Position numbers and translations under genes: made by a program. A stretch of 64,000 nt of DNA, taken from assembly GCF_014192225.1 (NCBI RefSeq), contig NZ_JACHXS010000005.1, positions 372,001 to 436,000 of the forward strand, given 5' to 3'. Positions 38,224-45,398 of the stretch are shown piece by piece. The notes under the pieces are model-generated. The model made no database searches, was not told the origin of the DNA, and worked only from the letters and a program-made list of their open reading frames with translations. How positions within the stretch are numbered: position 1 is the first letter of the stretch; every line of letters begins with the position of its first letter. Origin of the DNA: Pseudoduganella umbonata (GTDB lineage Bacteria; Pseudomonadota; Gammaproteobacteria; Burkholderiales; Burkholderiaceae_D).

Positions 38224-39600
38224 TTACTTCTTTGCCTTGATCGGGCGCTGCCAGCCTTCGATCGTCACCTGCTTCGGACGGGAAATCGTCAGCTTGCCGG
38301 CCGGCGCGTTCTTCGTCAGCGTGGTGCCGGCGCCGAGCGTGGCGCCCGCACCCACCGTGACCGGCGCCACCAGCTGGCTGTCGCTGCCGATGAAGGCGTC
38401 GTCCTCGATCGTGGTGCGGAACTTGTTGGCGCCGTCGTAATTGCAGGTGATGACGCCGGCGCCGATGTTGACGCGCGAGCCGACGTCCGTGTCGCCCACG
38501 TAGGCCAGGTGGTTGGCCTTGCTGTGCGCGGCCACGTTGCTGTTCTTGATCTCGACGAAGTTGCCGACGTGGACATCCTCGCCCAGCGTGGTGCCCGGGC
38601 GCAGCCGCGCGTAGGGACCGATCAGCGATTTCGGGCCGACGACCGCTTCCTCGATGTGGCAGAACGGCTTGATCTGCGCGCCCGCTTCGATCGACGCGTT
38701 GACGATCACGCTGTGGGCACCGACGGTGACGCCATCGGCCAGCGTGACTTTGCCTTCGAAGACGCAACCGACGTCGATCGTCACATCGCGGCCGCATACC
38801 AGTTCGCCGCGGATATCGATGCGGGCCGGGTCCAGCACCGTCACGCCTTTTTCCAGCAGCGCCTGGGCCAGGTTGTTCTGGTGGATACGTTCCAGCTGCG
38901 CCAGCTGCACCTTGCTGTTCACGCCCAGCACTTCCCATTCCGCACCAGGATGCGCGGACACGACTTCGACACCGTCGGCCACGGCGCGTGCCACGATGTC
39001 CGTCAGGTAGTACTCGCCTTGCGCATTCTTGTTTTCCAGCGACGCCAGCCACTTCTTCAGGTGGCCGGTGGGGATGCACATGATGCCGGAGTTGATTTCC
39101 TTGATCGCGCGCTCTTCTGCCGTTGCATCCTTTTCCTCGACGATGCGCACGATGCGACCGTCTTCGCGAACGATGCGGCCCAGACCGAACGGATCTTCCT
39201 GCACCACGGTGAGGATCCCCAGCTTGCCGCTACCGGCCGCATCGACCAGGCGTTGCAGCGAGGCGGTGGTGGTCAGGGGCACGTCGCCATACAGCACCAG
39301 CGTGGGCACCGCTTCGTCCAGCACGGGCAGCGCCTGCATCACGGCATGGCCGGTACCCAGTTGCGGTTCCTGCAGCGCGGCCGAGATCTCGACGCCGCCG
39401 CGCGCCTTTTGTGCTTCGAGAGCCGACAGCACCGTGGCGCCGCCGTGCCCGTAAATCACACATAATTTGGCCGGAGCAAGGCCACGCGCGGTATCGATCA
39501 CATGCGACAACAGGGGCTTGCCGGCCAGCGGGTGCAGTACCTTGGGCAGGGCGGATTGCATGCGCTTGCCCATGCCGGCAGCGAGAATGACAACGTTCAT
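38224..39600 (-). CDS. glmU: Bifunctional GlcNAc-1-P uridyltransferase / glucosamine-1-P acetyltransferase
   Basis: A 458-residue enzyme for the last two steps to UDP-GlcNAc, the peptidoglycan and LPS precursor. The N-terminal pyrophosphorylase domain has ILAAGMGKRMQSALPKVLHPLAGKP at residues ~5-30. From ~250 a left-handed beta-helix of hexapeptide repeats carries the acetyltransferase (VGNFVEIKNS, KANHLAYVGD, NIGAGVITCNYDG). The start at 39600 gives the standard length and N-terminus. It is divergent from the DUF6279 gene with only 40 bases between. Confidence 0.97.
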   Translation of the reverse strand: MNVVILAAGMGKRMQSALPKVLHPLAGKPLLSHVIDTARGLAPAKLCVIYGHGGATVLSALEAQKARGGVEISAALQEPQLGTGHAVMQALPVLDEAVPTLVLYGDVPLTTTASLQRLVDAAGSGKLGILTVVQEDPFGLGRIVREDGRIVRIVEEKDATAEERAIKEINSGIMCIPTGHLKKWLASLENKNAQGEYYLTDIVARAVADGVEVVSAHPGAEWEVLGVNSKVQLAQLERIHQNNLAQALLEKGVTVLDPARIDIRGELVCGRDVTIDVGCVFEGKVTLADGVTVGAHSVIVNASIEAGAQIKPFCHIEEAVVGPKSLIGPYARLRPGTTLGEDVHVGNFVEIKNSNVAAHSKANHLAYVGDTDVGSRVNIGAGVITCNYDGANKFRTTIEDDAFIGSDSQLVAPVTVGAGATLGAGTTLTKNAPAGKLTISRPKQVTIEGWQRPIKAKK

Positions 39601-39640
39601 AAGCTGAATTCGTTCAGTTAATAATAAGTAAAAGTTTAAC

Positions 39641-40513
39641 ATGCATACATCGCCTCTCCGAACCTGGTTTTTCCTCGCCCTGCTGGTGCTGGTCACCGCT
39701 TGCAGCTCGCTGAAGCTGGCCTATAACAATGGCGACACGCTCTTGTACTGGTGGCTGGACAACTATGTCGACTTCGACGACGAACAGAGCGACCAGGTCA
39801 AGAAGGACATCAACGATCTGTTCCGCTGGCACCGCAAGACCCAGCTGCAGGATTACGTGCACGTGCTGCAGCGCGCGCAGCAGCAACTGCGCGGCAATCC
39901 CACGCCCGCCGACCTGCGCGCCGATTACGACGATATCCGTGCCCGCACCCAGGCGCTGCTGCTGAAGGCCGCGCCGGACATCGCCGACCTGGCGCTGTCG
40001 CTGAAGCCCGAGCAGCTGGCGCAGATGGAAAAGAAGTTCGCCAAGAATAATGACAAGTTCCGCCGCGAGAACATGAAGGGCGACCGCGAAGACCAGAACG
40101 AATTCCGCTACAAGAAATCGATGGAGCAGTTCGAACTGTGGTTCGGCAGTTTTTCGCGCGAGCAGAAGGACATCATCCGCAAGGCCTCCGATGCGCGGCC
40201 GCTCGATAACGCGATCTGGCTGGACGAACGGATGCGCCGCCAGCGCAACGTGCTGGCGCTGGCGCGCCGGCTGATGCAGGAAAAGCCGCCGCGCGAACAG
40301 GCGGTGGCGCAGATCCAGAGCCTGATCCGGGAAAGCTTCGCGCGCCTGGACAACTCCGAGCGCAAGGCCTTCTATGAAGCCAATACCACGGCATCGATCG
40401 GCCTGGTGCACACCGTGATCGGCATCGCCACGCCGGAACAGAAGGCGCACGCGCAAAAGCGCATGCAGGGCTGGATCAGCGATTTCAATACGCTGGCGGC
40501 GGAAACGAAGTAG
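39641..40513 (+). CDS. DUF6279 family lipoprotein
   Basis: A 290-residue predicted lipoprotein. The signal ends LVTAC, so Cys21 is the lipid-attachment residue. The rest is charged and helical, with a regular coiled-coil-like pattern (LAQMEKKFAKNNDKFRRENMKG and similar). SLKLAYNNGDTLLYWWLDNYVDF after the Cys is the family hallmark. No function is known for DUF6279. It is divergent from glmU. Confidence 0.88.
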   Translation: MHTSPLRTWFFLALLVLVTACSSLKLAYNNGDTLLYWWLDNYVDFDDEQSDQVKKDINDLFRWHRKTQLQDYVHVLQRAQQQLRGNPTPADLRADYDDIRARTQALLLKAAPDIADLALSLKPEQLAQMEKKFAKNNDKFRRENMKGDREDQNEFRYKKSMEQFELWFGSFSREQKDIIRKASDARPLDNAIWLDERMRRQRNVLALARRLMQEKPPREQAVAQIQSLIRESFARLDNSERKAFYEANTTASIGLVHTVIGIATPEQKAHAQKRMQGWISDFNTLAAETK

Positions 40514-40612
40514 CGCCGGGCGCCTATAGCACCCGGATGCCCAGGTCGCGGCAGGGCGTAGCAATAATCGGCAAGAAAAGATAGGCTGATGCCATTTTTT
40601 CTGGAGCTGCCC

Positions 40613-41302
40613 ATGACTACCGACCTGTCCCTGCCGTCTTCCGATCCCGCTACAGCCGCCAACGCGCCGCAAGATGGCATGTGGCTCGGTATCGCGCAGC
40701 GCCTGCAGGCGCTGGCGCAGGCCGGGCTGGCCTACGATCCGCACGTGTTCGACGCCGAGCGCTACCAGGAAGTGCTGGCGCTGAGCCAGCAGATGCTGAG
40801 TCACCTGACGGGGCAGCCCGTCGCCCGGTTGCAGGATGCCATCGCGCTCGAACGCGGTTACCCGACGCCGAAAGTCGACATCCGCGCCGTGCTGTTCAAC
40901 GGCACCGACCAGGTGCTGATGGCGCGTGAGAAGCACGATGGCGGGCGCTGGTCGCTGCCGGGCGGCTGGGCCGACGTGGGCTGCACGCCGTTCGAGGTGG
41001 CCGTCAAGGAAGTGCGCGAGGAAACCGGCCTGGACAGCGAAGCCGTACGGTTGCTGGCACTGTGGGACAAGCGCGTCCACCCGCATCCGCCGCAGGCGTG
41101 GTACGTGTACAAGGCGTTCGTGCTGTGCCGCCCCACCGGCGGCGCGCTTCTGGCGGACACTCCTGAGACAAGCGAGGTGCGCTGGGTGCCGCGGCACGAA
41201 CTATCGACGCTGGACCTCTCCACCGACCGCGTCACGCTGTCGCAGCTGGAAACGCTGTTCTCTTTCGCCGAAAACCCGGATTTGCCGACCTTGTGCGACT
41301 GA
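40613..41302 (+). CDS. NUDIX hydrolase
   Basis: A 229-residue protein. The N-terminal ~65 residues are a helical NUDIX-associated domain. The NUDIX box GGWADVGCTPFEVAVKEVREETGLD near residues 122-146 is complete, with REVxEE-type Mg-binding residues. It hydrolyses a nucleoside diphosphate linked to another group; ADP-ribose-like substrates are common for this architecture, but this is not proven here. GGAG lies 7 bases before the ATG at 40613, so this start is preferred to 40589. Confidence 0.9.
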   Translation: MTTDLSLPSSDPATAANAPQDGMWLGIAQRLQALAQAGLAYDPHVFDAERYQEVLALSQQMLSHLTGQPVARLQDAIALERGYPTPKVDIRAVLFNGTDQVLMAREKHDGGRWSLPGGWADVGCTPFEVAVKEVREETGLDSEAVRLLALWDKRVHPHPPQAWYVYKAFVLCRPTGGALLADTPETSEVRWVPRHELSTLDLSTDRVTLSQLETLFSFAENPDLPTLCD

Positions 41303-41358
41303 ATATTCCGGAAACAGCAACGAAAAACGGCTTCATCCCATAAATTACGGCAATATTT

Positions 41359-41389
41359 CCTAAAACCGGGGTCTGACCCCGGTTTTAGG
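41359..41389. repeat. 31-bp perfect palindrome with GGGGTCTGACCCC core
   Basis: CCTAAAACCGGGGTC (41359-41373), a central T, then the exact complement (41375-41389). It lies between the NUDIX gene and rsmD. As RNA it would form a very stable hairpin ending in TTTTAGG. Similar GGGTCTGACCC palindromes recur in betaproteobacterial genomes as dispersed repeats. Confidence 0.85.
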
Positions 41390-41439
41390 CAACTATTTCA
41401 CGTGCTATAGTGCCCGCCTCATTTCCGTACTGCCTTCCC

Positions 41440-42072
41440 ATGCAAAAGAAAAAGCCCGCCGCCAAAGTTCCCGTTCACGGTCCGCAGCACGCCAAGCAGG
41501 TACGCATCATCGGCGGGAGCTGGAAGCGCACGCCGCTGCCGGTGCTCGAGGCGCTGGGGCTGCGGCCGACGCCGGACCGGGTGCGCGAGACGGTGTTCAA
41601 CTGGCTGAATCACCTGCGCGGCGACTGGGGCAACCTGCGCGTGCTCGACCTGTTCGCGGGCAGTGGCGCGCTCGGCTTCGAAGCGGCCAGCCGCGGGGCG
41701 CAGCAGGTGACGATGGTGGACGCGAACGCGGTCATCGTGCGCCAGTTGCAGGCGATCCAGGAAAAACTGAACGCGACCAATATCGTGGTACAGCGCGCCG
41801 ATGCGCTGGCGCTGGCGCAATCGCTGGCGCAGCGGGGCCAGAAGTTCGACGTGATCTTCCTCGATCCGCCGTACCAGGAGGACTTCCTGTCGCGCGCATT
41901 GCCGCTGTGCGACAAGCTGGTAACCGAAGGCGGACTCGTCTACGCCGAGTCCGGCCTGCCCCTCGTGTCCGACGACGGCGAGTCCCCGGACTGGCTGGAA
42001 AACTGGGAAGTGGTGCGCCAGGACAAGGCCGGCATGGTGCACTTCCACCTGTTGCAGCGCCGGGCGGTATAG
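41440..42072 (+). CDS. rsmD: 16S rRNA (guanine-966-N2)-methyltransferase
   Basis: A 210-residue Rossmann-fold methyltransferase. VRIIGGSWKRTPLPVL at the start, RPTPDRVRETVFNWL, the SAM motif VLDLFAGSGALGFEA and the catalytic DPPY (FLDPPYQED) identify RsmD, which methylates G966 of 16S rRNA. An in-frame GTG at 41410 is an alternative start; the ATG at 41440 fits the family length. coaD follows 85 bases later, the same order as in many proteobacteria. Confidence 0.94.
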   Translation: MQKKKPAAKVPVHGPQHAKQVRIIGGSWKRTPLPVLEALGLRPTPDRVRETVFNWLNHLRGDWGNLRVLDLFAGSGALGFEAASRGAQQVTMVDANAVIVRQLQAIQEKLNATNIVVQRADALALAQSLAQRGQKFDVIFLDPPYQEDFLSRALPLCDKLVTEGGLVYAESGLPLVSDDGESPDWLENWEVVRQDKAGMVHFHLLQRRAV

Positions 42073-42157
42073 CGGCTGCGGCGGGCCCCTGCGGTGAAGA
42101 GGGCCACCGTTTCAGGCATAATGCGCGTCTGATTCGTGCAAAAAACAGGGACCCACA

Positions 42158-42649
42158 ATGGTTATAGCCGTTTATCCGGGAACGTTCGATCCGCTGACCC
42201 GTGGTCACGAAGACCTGGTGCGCCGCGCATCGGGCCTGTTCGACACGCTGGTGGTCGGCGTGGCCGACAGCAAGAACAAGCACCCGTTCTTCACAGTCGA
42301 AGAGCGCCTGGAAATCGCCAACGAAGTACTGGGCCATTATCCGAACGTCAAGGTGGAGAGCTTTTCCGGCTTGCTGAAGGATTTCGTGCGCCAGCACGAT
42401 GCCCGCGTGATCGTGCGTGGCCTGCGTGCCGTGTCCGACTTCGAGTACGAATTTCAAATGGCGGGCATGAACCGCTACCTGCTGCCGGATGTCGAGACGC
42501 TGTTCCTGACGCCGTCGGACCAGTACCAATTCATTTCGGGCACGATCGTGCGCGAGATTGCCCAGCTGGGTGGCGACGTGTCGAAGTTCGTGTTCCCGTC
42601 CGTCGACCGCTGGCTGCGCAAGAAAATCGCGGCAAACGAGGCCGCATAG
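42158..42649 (+). CDS. coaD: Phosphopantetheine adenylyltransferase
   Basis: A 163-residue enzyme of coenzyme A synthesis: 4'-phosphopantetheine plus ATP gives dephospho-CoA. YPGTFDPLTRGHEDLVRRA carries the TxGH-type nucleotide motif, RGLRAVSDFEYEFQMAGMNR is family-specific, and ISGTIVREIA is the ISSTxVRE motif. The length is standard. It follows rsmD and precedes a ferredoxin gene by 10 bases, which suggests one transcript. Confidence 0.97.
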   Translation: MVIAVYPGTFDPLTRGHEDLVRRASGLFDTLVVGVADSKNKHPFFTVEERLEIANEVLGHYPNVKVESFSGLLKDFVRQHDARVIVRGLRAVSDFEYEFQMAGMNRYLLPDVETLFLTPSDQYQFISGTIVREIAQLGGDVSKFVFPSVDRWLRKKIAANEAA

Positions 42650-42659
42650 AGGTTTTATC

Positions 42660-42917
42660 ATGGCTTTGATGATCACCGACGACTGCATCAATTGCGACGT
42701 TTGCGAGCCCGAGTGCCCGAACGAAGCGATCTACATGGGTCCGGAAATTTACGAAATCGATCCCGACAAGTGCACCGAATGCGTCGGCCACTTTTCGGAA
42801 CCGCAGTGCCAGCAGGTGTGCCCGGTCGCCTGCATTCCGTTCAACCCGGAATGGCGCGAAACGGAAGAGCAGTTGCGGGCGAAGTACGAACGCCTGGAAG
42901 CGGCCAAGGCCGCCTGA
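42660..42917 (+). CDS. YfhL-type 2[4Fe-4S] ferredoxin
   Basis: An 85-residue ferredoxin. The first cluster motif is CINCDVCEPECP near residues 9-20. The second is CTECVGHFSEPQCQQVCPVAC, with the longer loop seen in YfhL/Alvin-type ferredoxins. A helical C-terminal tail follows. It is a cytoplasmic electron carrier; the partners are unknown. It lies 10 bases after coaD, a common arrangement in proteobacteria. Confidence 0.95.
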   Translation: MALMITDDCINCDVCEPECPNEAIYMGPEIYEIDPDKCTECVGHFSEPQCQQVCPVACIPFNPEWRETEEQLRAKYERLEAAKAA

Positions 42918-42934
42918 AGCGGCTGCCCGAACGA

Positions 42935-42955
42935 AAGCCTGGAATGGCCAGGCTT
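42935..42955 (+). terminator. Hairpin after the ferredoxin gene
   Basis: AAGCCTGG (42935-42942) pairs with CCAGGCTT (42948-42955) around 5 bases. The following sequence is not a clean T-run, so this is a modest call. Confidence 0.5.
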
Positions 42956-42959
42956 CGGT

Positions 42960-43047
42960 TTCTGGAAACATTTCAAAATAACCGGTGTCTGTCACCGGTT
43001 TTCTGGAAACATTTCAAAATAACTGGTGTCTGTCACCGGTTTTCTGG
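42960..43047. repeat. Two 41-bp tandem repeats with ACCGGTGTCTGTCACCGGT hairpins
   Basis: Copy 1 is 42960-43000 and copy 2 is 43001-43041; they differ at one base by eye. A third copy starts (TTCTGG) and stops at 43047. Each has AACCGGTG and CACCGGTT arms around TCTGT (one arm is AACTGGTG in copy 2). They lie between the ferredoxin and the chalcone isomerase-like gene. Confidence 0.88.
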
Positions 43048-43150
43048 CTGTCTGAAGCGGCGCCGCGACAGAAAAGCATGATCGTGCGTGAACCGGGCAG
43101 GGCGGTGGTATAGTGCAACGGCACTTCCACAACACCGATCCGGAGACTCC

Positions 43151-43747
43151 ATGAATCCTTCCCGCAGACTGGTTTTGCACGGCGCCTGTGCGCTGCTGCT
43201 TGCCGCCGCCTTGCCTTCCCTGCCAGCCTTTGCCGCGAACGACGTGGCCGGCGTGAAGTTCGACGACACCGCCACCGTCCATGGCCAGCCATTGAAGCTG
43301 AACGGCGCTGGCCTGCGCACGAAAGTCATCTTCAAGGTGTATGCGCTGGGCTTGTACCTGCCGGAGAAGAAGACATCGGTCGCCGATATCCTGGCGGTGC
43401 AGGGACCGCGCCGCATCCAGATCGTCAGCCTGCGCGACCTGACGTCGCAGGATTTCGGCGATGCGTTCATGAAGGGCCTGAATGCGAACACGGACGCCGC
43501 CGAACGCACGCGCCTGCTGCCGCAGACCAAGACGTTCGGTGAAATGTTCGCCGCCATTCCCGGCCTGAAGAAGGGCGACGTGCTGCTGGTGGACTGGATC
43601 CCCGGCACCGGCACGGTGTGCACGCTGAACGGCAGGAAGATCGGCGAGACGGTGCCGGACGTGGCGTTCTACAACGCGATCCTGCGCATCTGGATCGGCA
43701 ACGATCCGGCCGATACGGACCTGAAGCCGAAGCTGCTGGGCGGCTGA
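43151..43747 (+). CDS. Chalcone isomerase-like domain exported protein
   Basis: A 198-residue exported protein. A signal peptide (residues ~1-28, ending PAFAA) is followed by a chalcone isomerase-like domain: VAGVKFDDTATVHGQPLKLNGAG, KVYALGLYLPEK and FYNAILRIWIGNDPAD. Bacterial members do not make flavonoids and mostly lack a known function; a lipid- or ligand-binding role is a guess. CGGAGA lies 4 bases before the ATG at 43151. A bidirectional terminator follows. Confidence 0.88.
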   Translation: MNPSRRLVLHGACALLLAAALPSLPAFAANDVAGVKFDDTATVHGQPLKLNGAGLRTKVIFKVYALGLYLPEKKTSVADILAVQGPRRIQIVSLRDLTSQDFGDAFMKGLNANTDAAERTRLLPQTKTFGEMFAAIPGLKKGDVLLVDWIPGTGTVCTLNGRKIGETVPDVAFYNAILRIWIGNDPADTDLKPKLLGG

Positions 43748-43780
43748 CGGAACGTCCGCTTTACGGTGACGCTGGCGATA

Positions 43781-43822
43781 AAAAAACCCGGGACTGCGGC
43801 AGGCCGCCGTCCCGGGTTTTTT
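43781..43822. terminator. Strong bidirectional terminator
   Basis: AAAAAACCCGGGAC (43781-43794) and its exact complement (43809-43822) around a GC-rich loop. It serves the chalcone isomerase-like gene and the convergent 95-residue gene. Confidence 0.85.
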
Positions 43823-43867
43823 CATGCCTGGCCGCCTGGAACAGCGTGCCAAGCTCAGGCGTGCAAA

Positions 43868-44155
43868 TCAGGCCCGCGAAGCCAGCGCCTGCAGTTCGGC
43901 CGCTTCGCTGGGGGAGGCCCTGTGCGAATTCATCATTCGCTTGAGCATGGCGGCATCGCGCATCTGGCGGCGCTGCAGGCGTTGTTCCTTCGTCAGCTTC
44001 GGTTTCACCACCAGCACGGCGGCCAGCGCCAGCCCGCGCAGCAGCGGCTTGAACAGCACCAGGAACCCCACCACCAGCGCACAGGCCAGCAGCACTTGCA
44101 GCGCATCGCCTACACTGAGCGGCAAGAATTGGGTTGCGGAAACGAAATTGAACAT
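43868..44155 (-). CDS. Hypothetical membrane protein, 95 residues
   Basis: I do not recognise the family. The protein has one or two hydrophobic helices (residues ~18-50: VLLACALVVGFLVLF, then LALAAVLVV) and a basic cytoplasmic-type tail (KPKLTKEQRLQRRQMRDAAMLKRMMNS). Codon use resembles its neighbours. It is divergent from a LysR gene with 108 bases between and lies beside the strong bidirectional terminator, so it looks like a complete gene. Confidence 0.65.
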   Translation of the reverse strand: MFNFVSATQFLPLSVGDALQVLLACALVVGFLVLFKPLLRGLALAAVLVVKPKLTKEQRLQRRQMRDAAMLKRMMNSHRASPSEAAELQALASRA

Positions 44156-44263
44156 GTTTTTCTCGGTTTACGTATAGAATCTATCGTAACTATAGTGCAG
44201 CGCAACATATCAATCCAATTTCGTTTCCCAATATTAATCATCACTTATCTGAATGACTGAATC

Positions 44264-45232
44264 ATGAGCTTCCTGACACTCGATTTGAACCTGCTGCGTG
44301 TTTTCGATGCCGTGATGACGGAGCAAAACCTGACCCGGGCCGCGGGCCACCTGGCGATGACGCAACCGGCGGTATCGAACGCCATCAAGCGCCTGCGCGA
44401 AAGCCTGGGAGACGAACTGCTGATCCGCACGGCGTACGGCGTGAAGCCCACGCCGCGTGCGGAAGCGCTGTGGCCGTCGGTGCGCAGCGCGCTGGCATCG
44501 CTGGAAGCGGCGGTGGCGCCGGGCTCGTTCGACGTGTCGAAAGCGCACGCGACGTTCCGCCTCGCCATGGCCGATGCGACCGCGGCCTTCTTCCTGCCAT
44601 CGCTGATGCGCTCGATCGAGGCGGAAGCGCCCGGTATCAATGTGCGCATGGTGCCGCTGACCACCCGCGAACCACGCCCGATGCTGCTGCGCGGCGACAT
44701 CGACCTGGCGGTCGGCTTCTTCCCCGGCGTGGCGGCACAGCTGTCGTATGAAACGGCATCGCCGATCCGCCATGAGCGGCTGTATTCCGGTATCTACGTG
44801 TGCGTGATGCGGCGCAACCACCCGCTGGCCAAGGAAGAGCTGACACTGGACAACTACTGCGAAGCCAATCACCTGCTGGTGAGCTTTTCCGGCCGCGCCC
44901 ATGGCCTGGTCGACGAGGCGCTGGCGCAGCTGCAGCGCGAACGCCGCATCCTGCTGACGGTCAACCAGTTCTTCACGGCCGGCCGCGTGGTGGCCAATTC
45001 GGACCTGATCACGGTGCTGCCGAAACACCTGATCGCCTCGACCGGCATGACCGATGCGCTGGTGTACAAGGAATTGCCGTTTACGCTGCCCGCCGTGCAC
45101 CTGGACATGCTGTGGCACGAACGCGATGCCCGCAGCCCCGCCCACAAGTGGCTGCGCGCGCAGCTGGAGAGCATGCAGCAGGTGGCCCAGCGCATCGCGC
45201 CGGGCACGCTGCCGAAGGCGGATACGCACTGA
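44264..45232 (+). CDS. LysR family regulator (NodD/LeuO-like)
   Basis: A 322-residue LysR-type regulator. It opens LTLDLNLLRVFDAVMTEQNLTRAAGHLAMTQPAVSNAIKRLRE, the pattern of the NodD/LeuO/PnbR subgroup. The effector domain begins near residue 95. The target is not obvious: its upstream neighbour is the small divergent membrane-protein gene. The start at 44264 gives the family N-terminus. An unusual branched palindromic element follows the stop. Confidence 0.92.
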   Translation: MSFLTLDLNLLRVFDAVMTEQNLTRAAGHLAMTQPAVSNAIKRLRESLGDELLIRTAYGVKPTPRAEALWPSVRSALASLEAAVAPGSFDVSKAHATFRLAMADATAAFFLPSLMRSIEAEAPGINVRMVPLTTREPRPMLLRGDIDLAVGFFPGVAAQLSYETASPIRHERLYSGIYVCVMRRNHPLAKEELTLDNYCEANHLLVSFSGRAHGLVDEALAQLQRERRILLTVNQFFTAGRVVANSDLITVLPKHLIASTGMTDALVYKELPFTLPAVHLDMLWHERDARSPAHKWLRAQLESMQQVAQRIAPGTLPKADTH

Positions 45233-45250
45233 TCACCGCTGCGTTGCCTT

Positions 45251-45351
45251 AAAAACAGGGGCCACAGGGACTTCGCGGAGCATGCTCCGCGCCTGCCAAG
45301 CGGGAATGGCATGCATGCCATTACTCCTTCCCGTCCCTGTTTTTTTTGGCC
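45251..45351 (+). terminator. Branched palindromic terminator-like element with two 18-bp perfect palindromes
   Basis: CGCGGAGCATGCTCCGCG (45274-45291) and AATGGCATGCATGCCATT (45305-45322) are each perfect 18-bp palindromes. They lie inside an outer stem ACAGGGAC (45264-45271) with GTCCCTGT (45333-45340), followed by eight T (45340-45347). An alternative outer stem is AAAAACAGGG (45251-45260) with CCCTGTTTTT (45335-45344). The RNA could fold as a three-way junction ending in a U-run. It lies between the convergent LysR and chemoreceptor genes. Confidence 0.75.
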
Positions 45352-45398
45352 ATCAACAGCACCGGTGCCGCACCCCGGCACCGCTGTCGCTGGCTCCG

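Noticed and set aside
45251..45351. tRNA-like cloverleaf
   Set aside because: There is no T-loop, anticodon stem or CCA end; the stems are perfect palindromes followed by a T-run.
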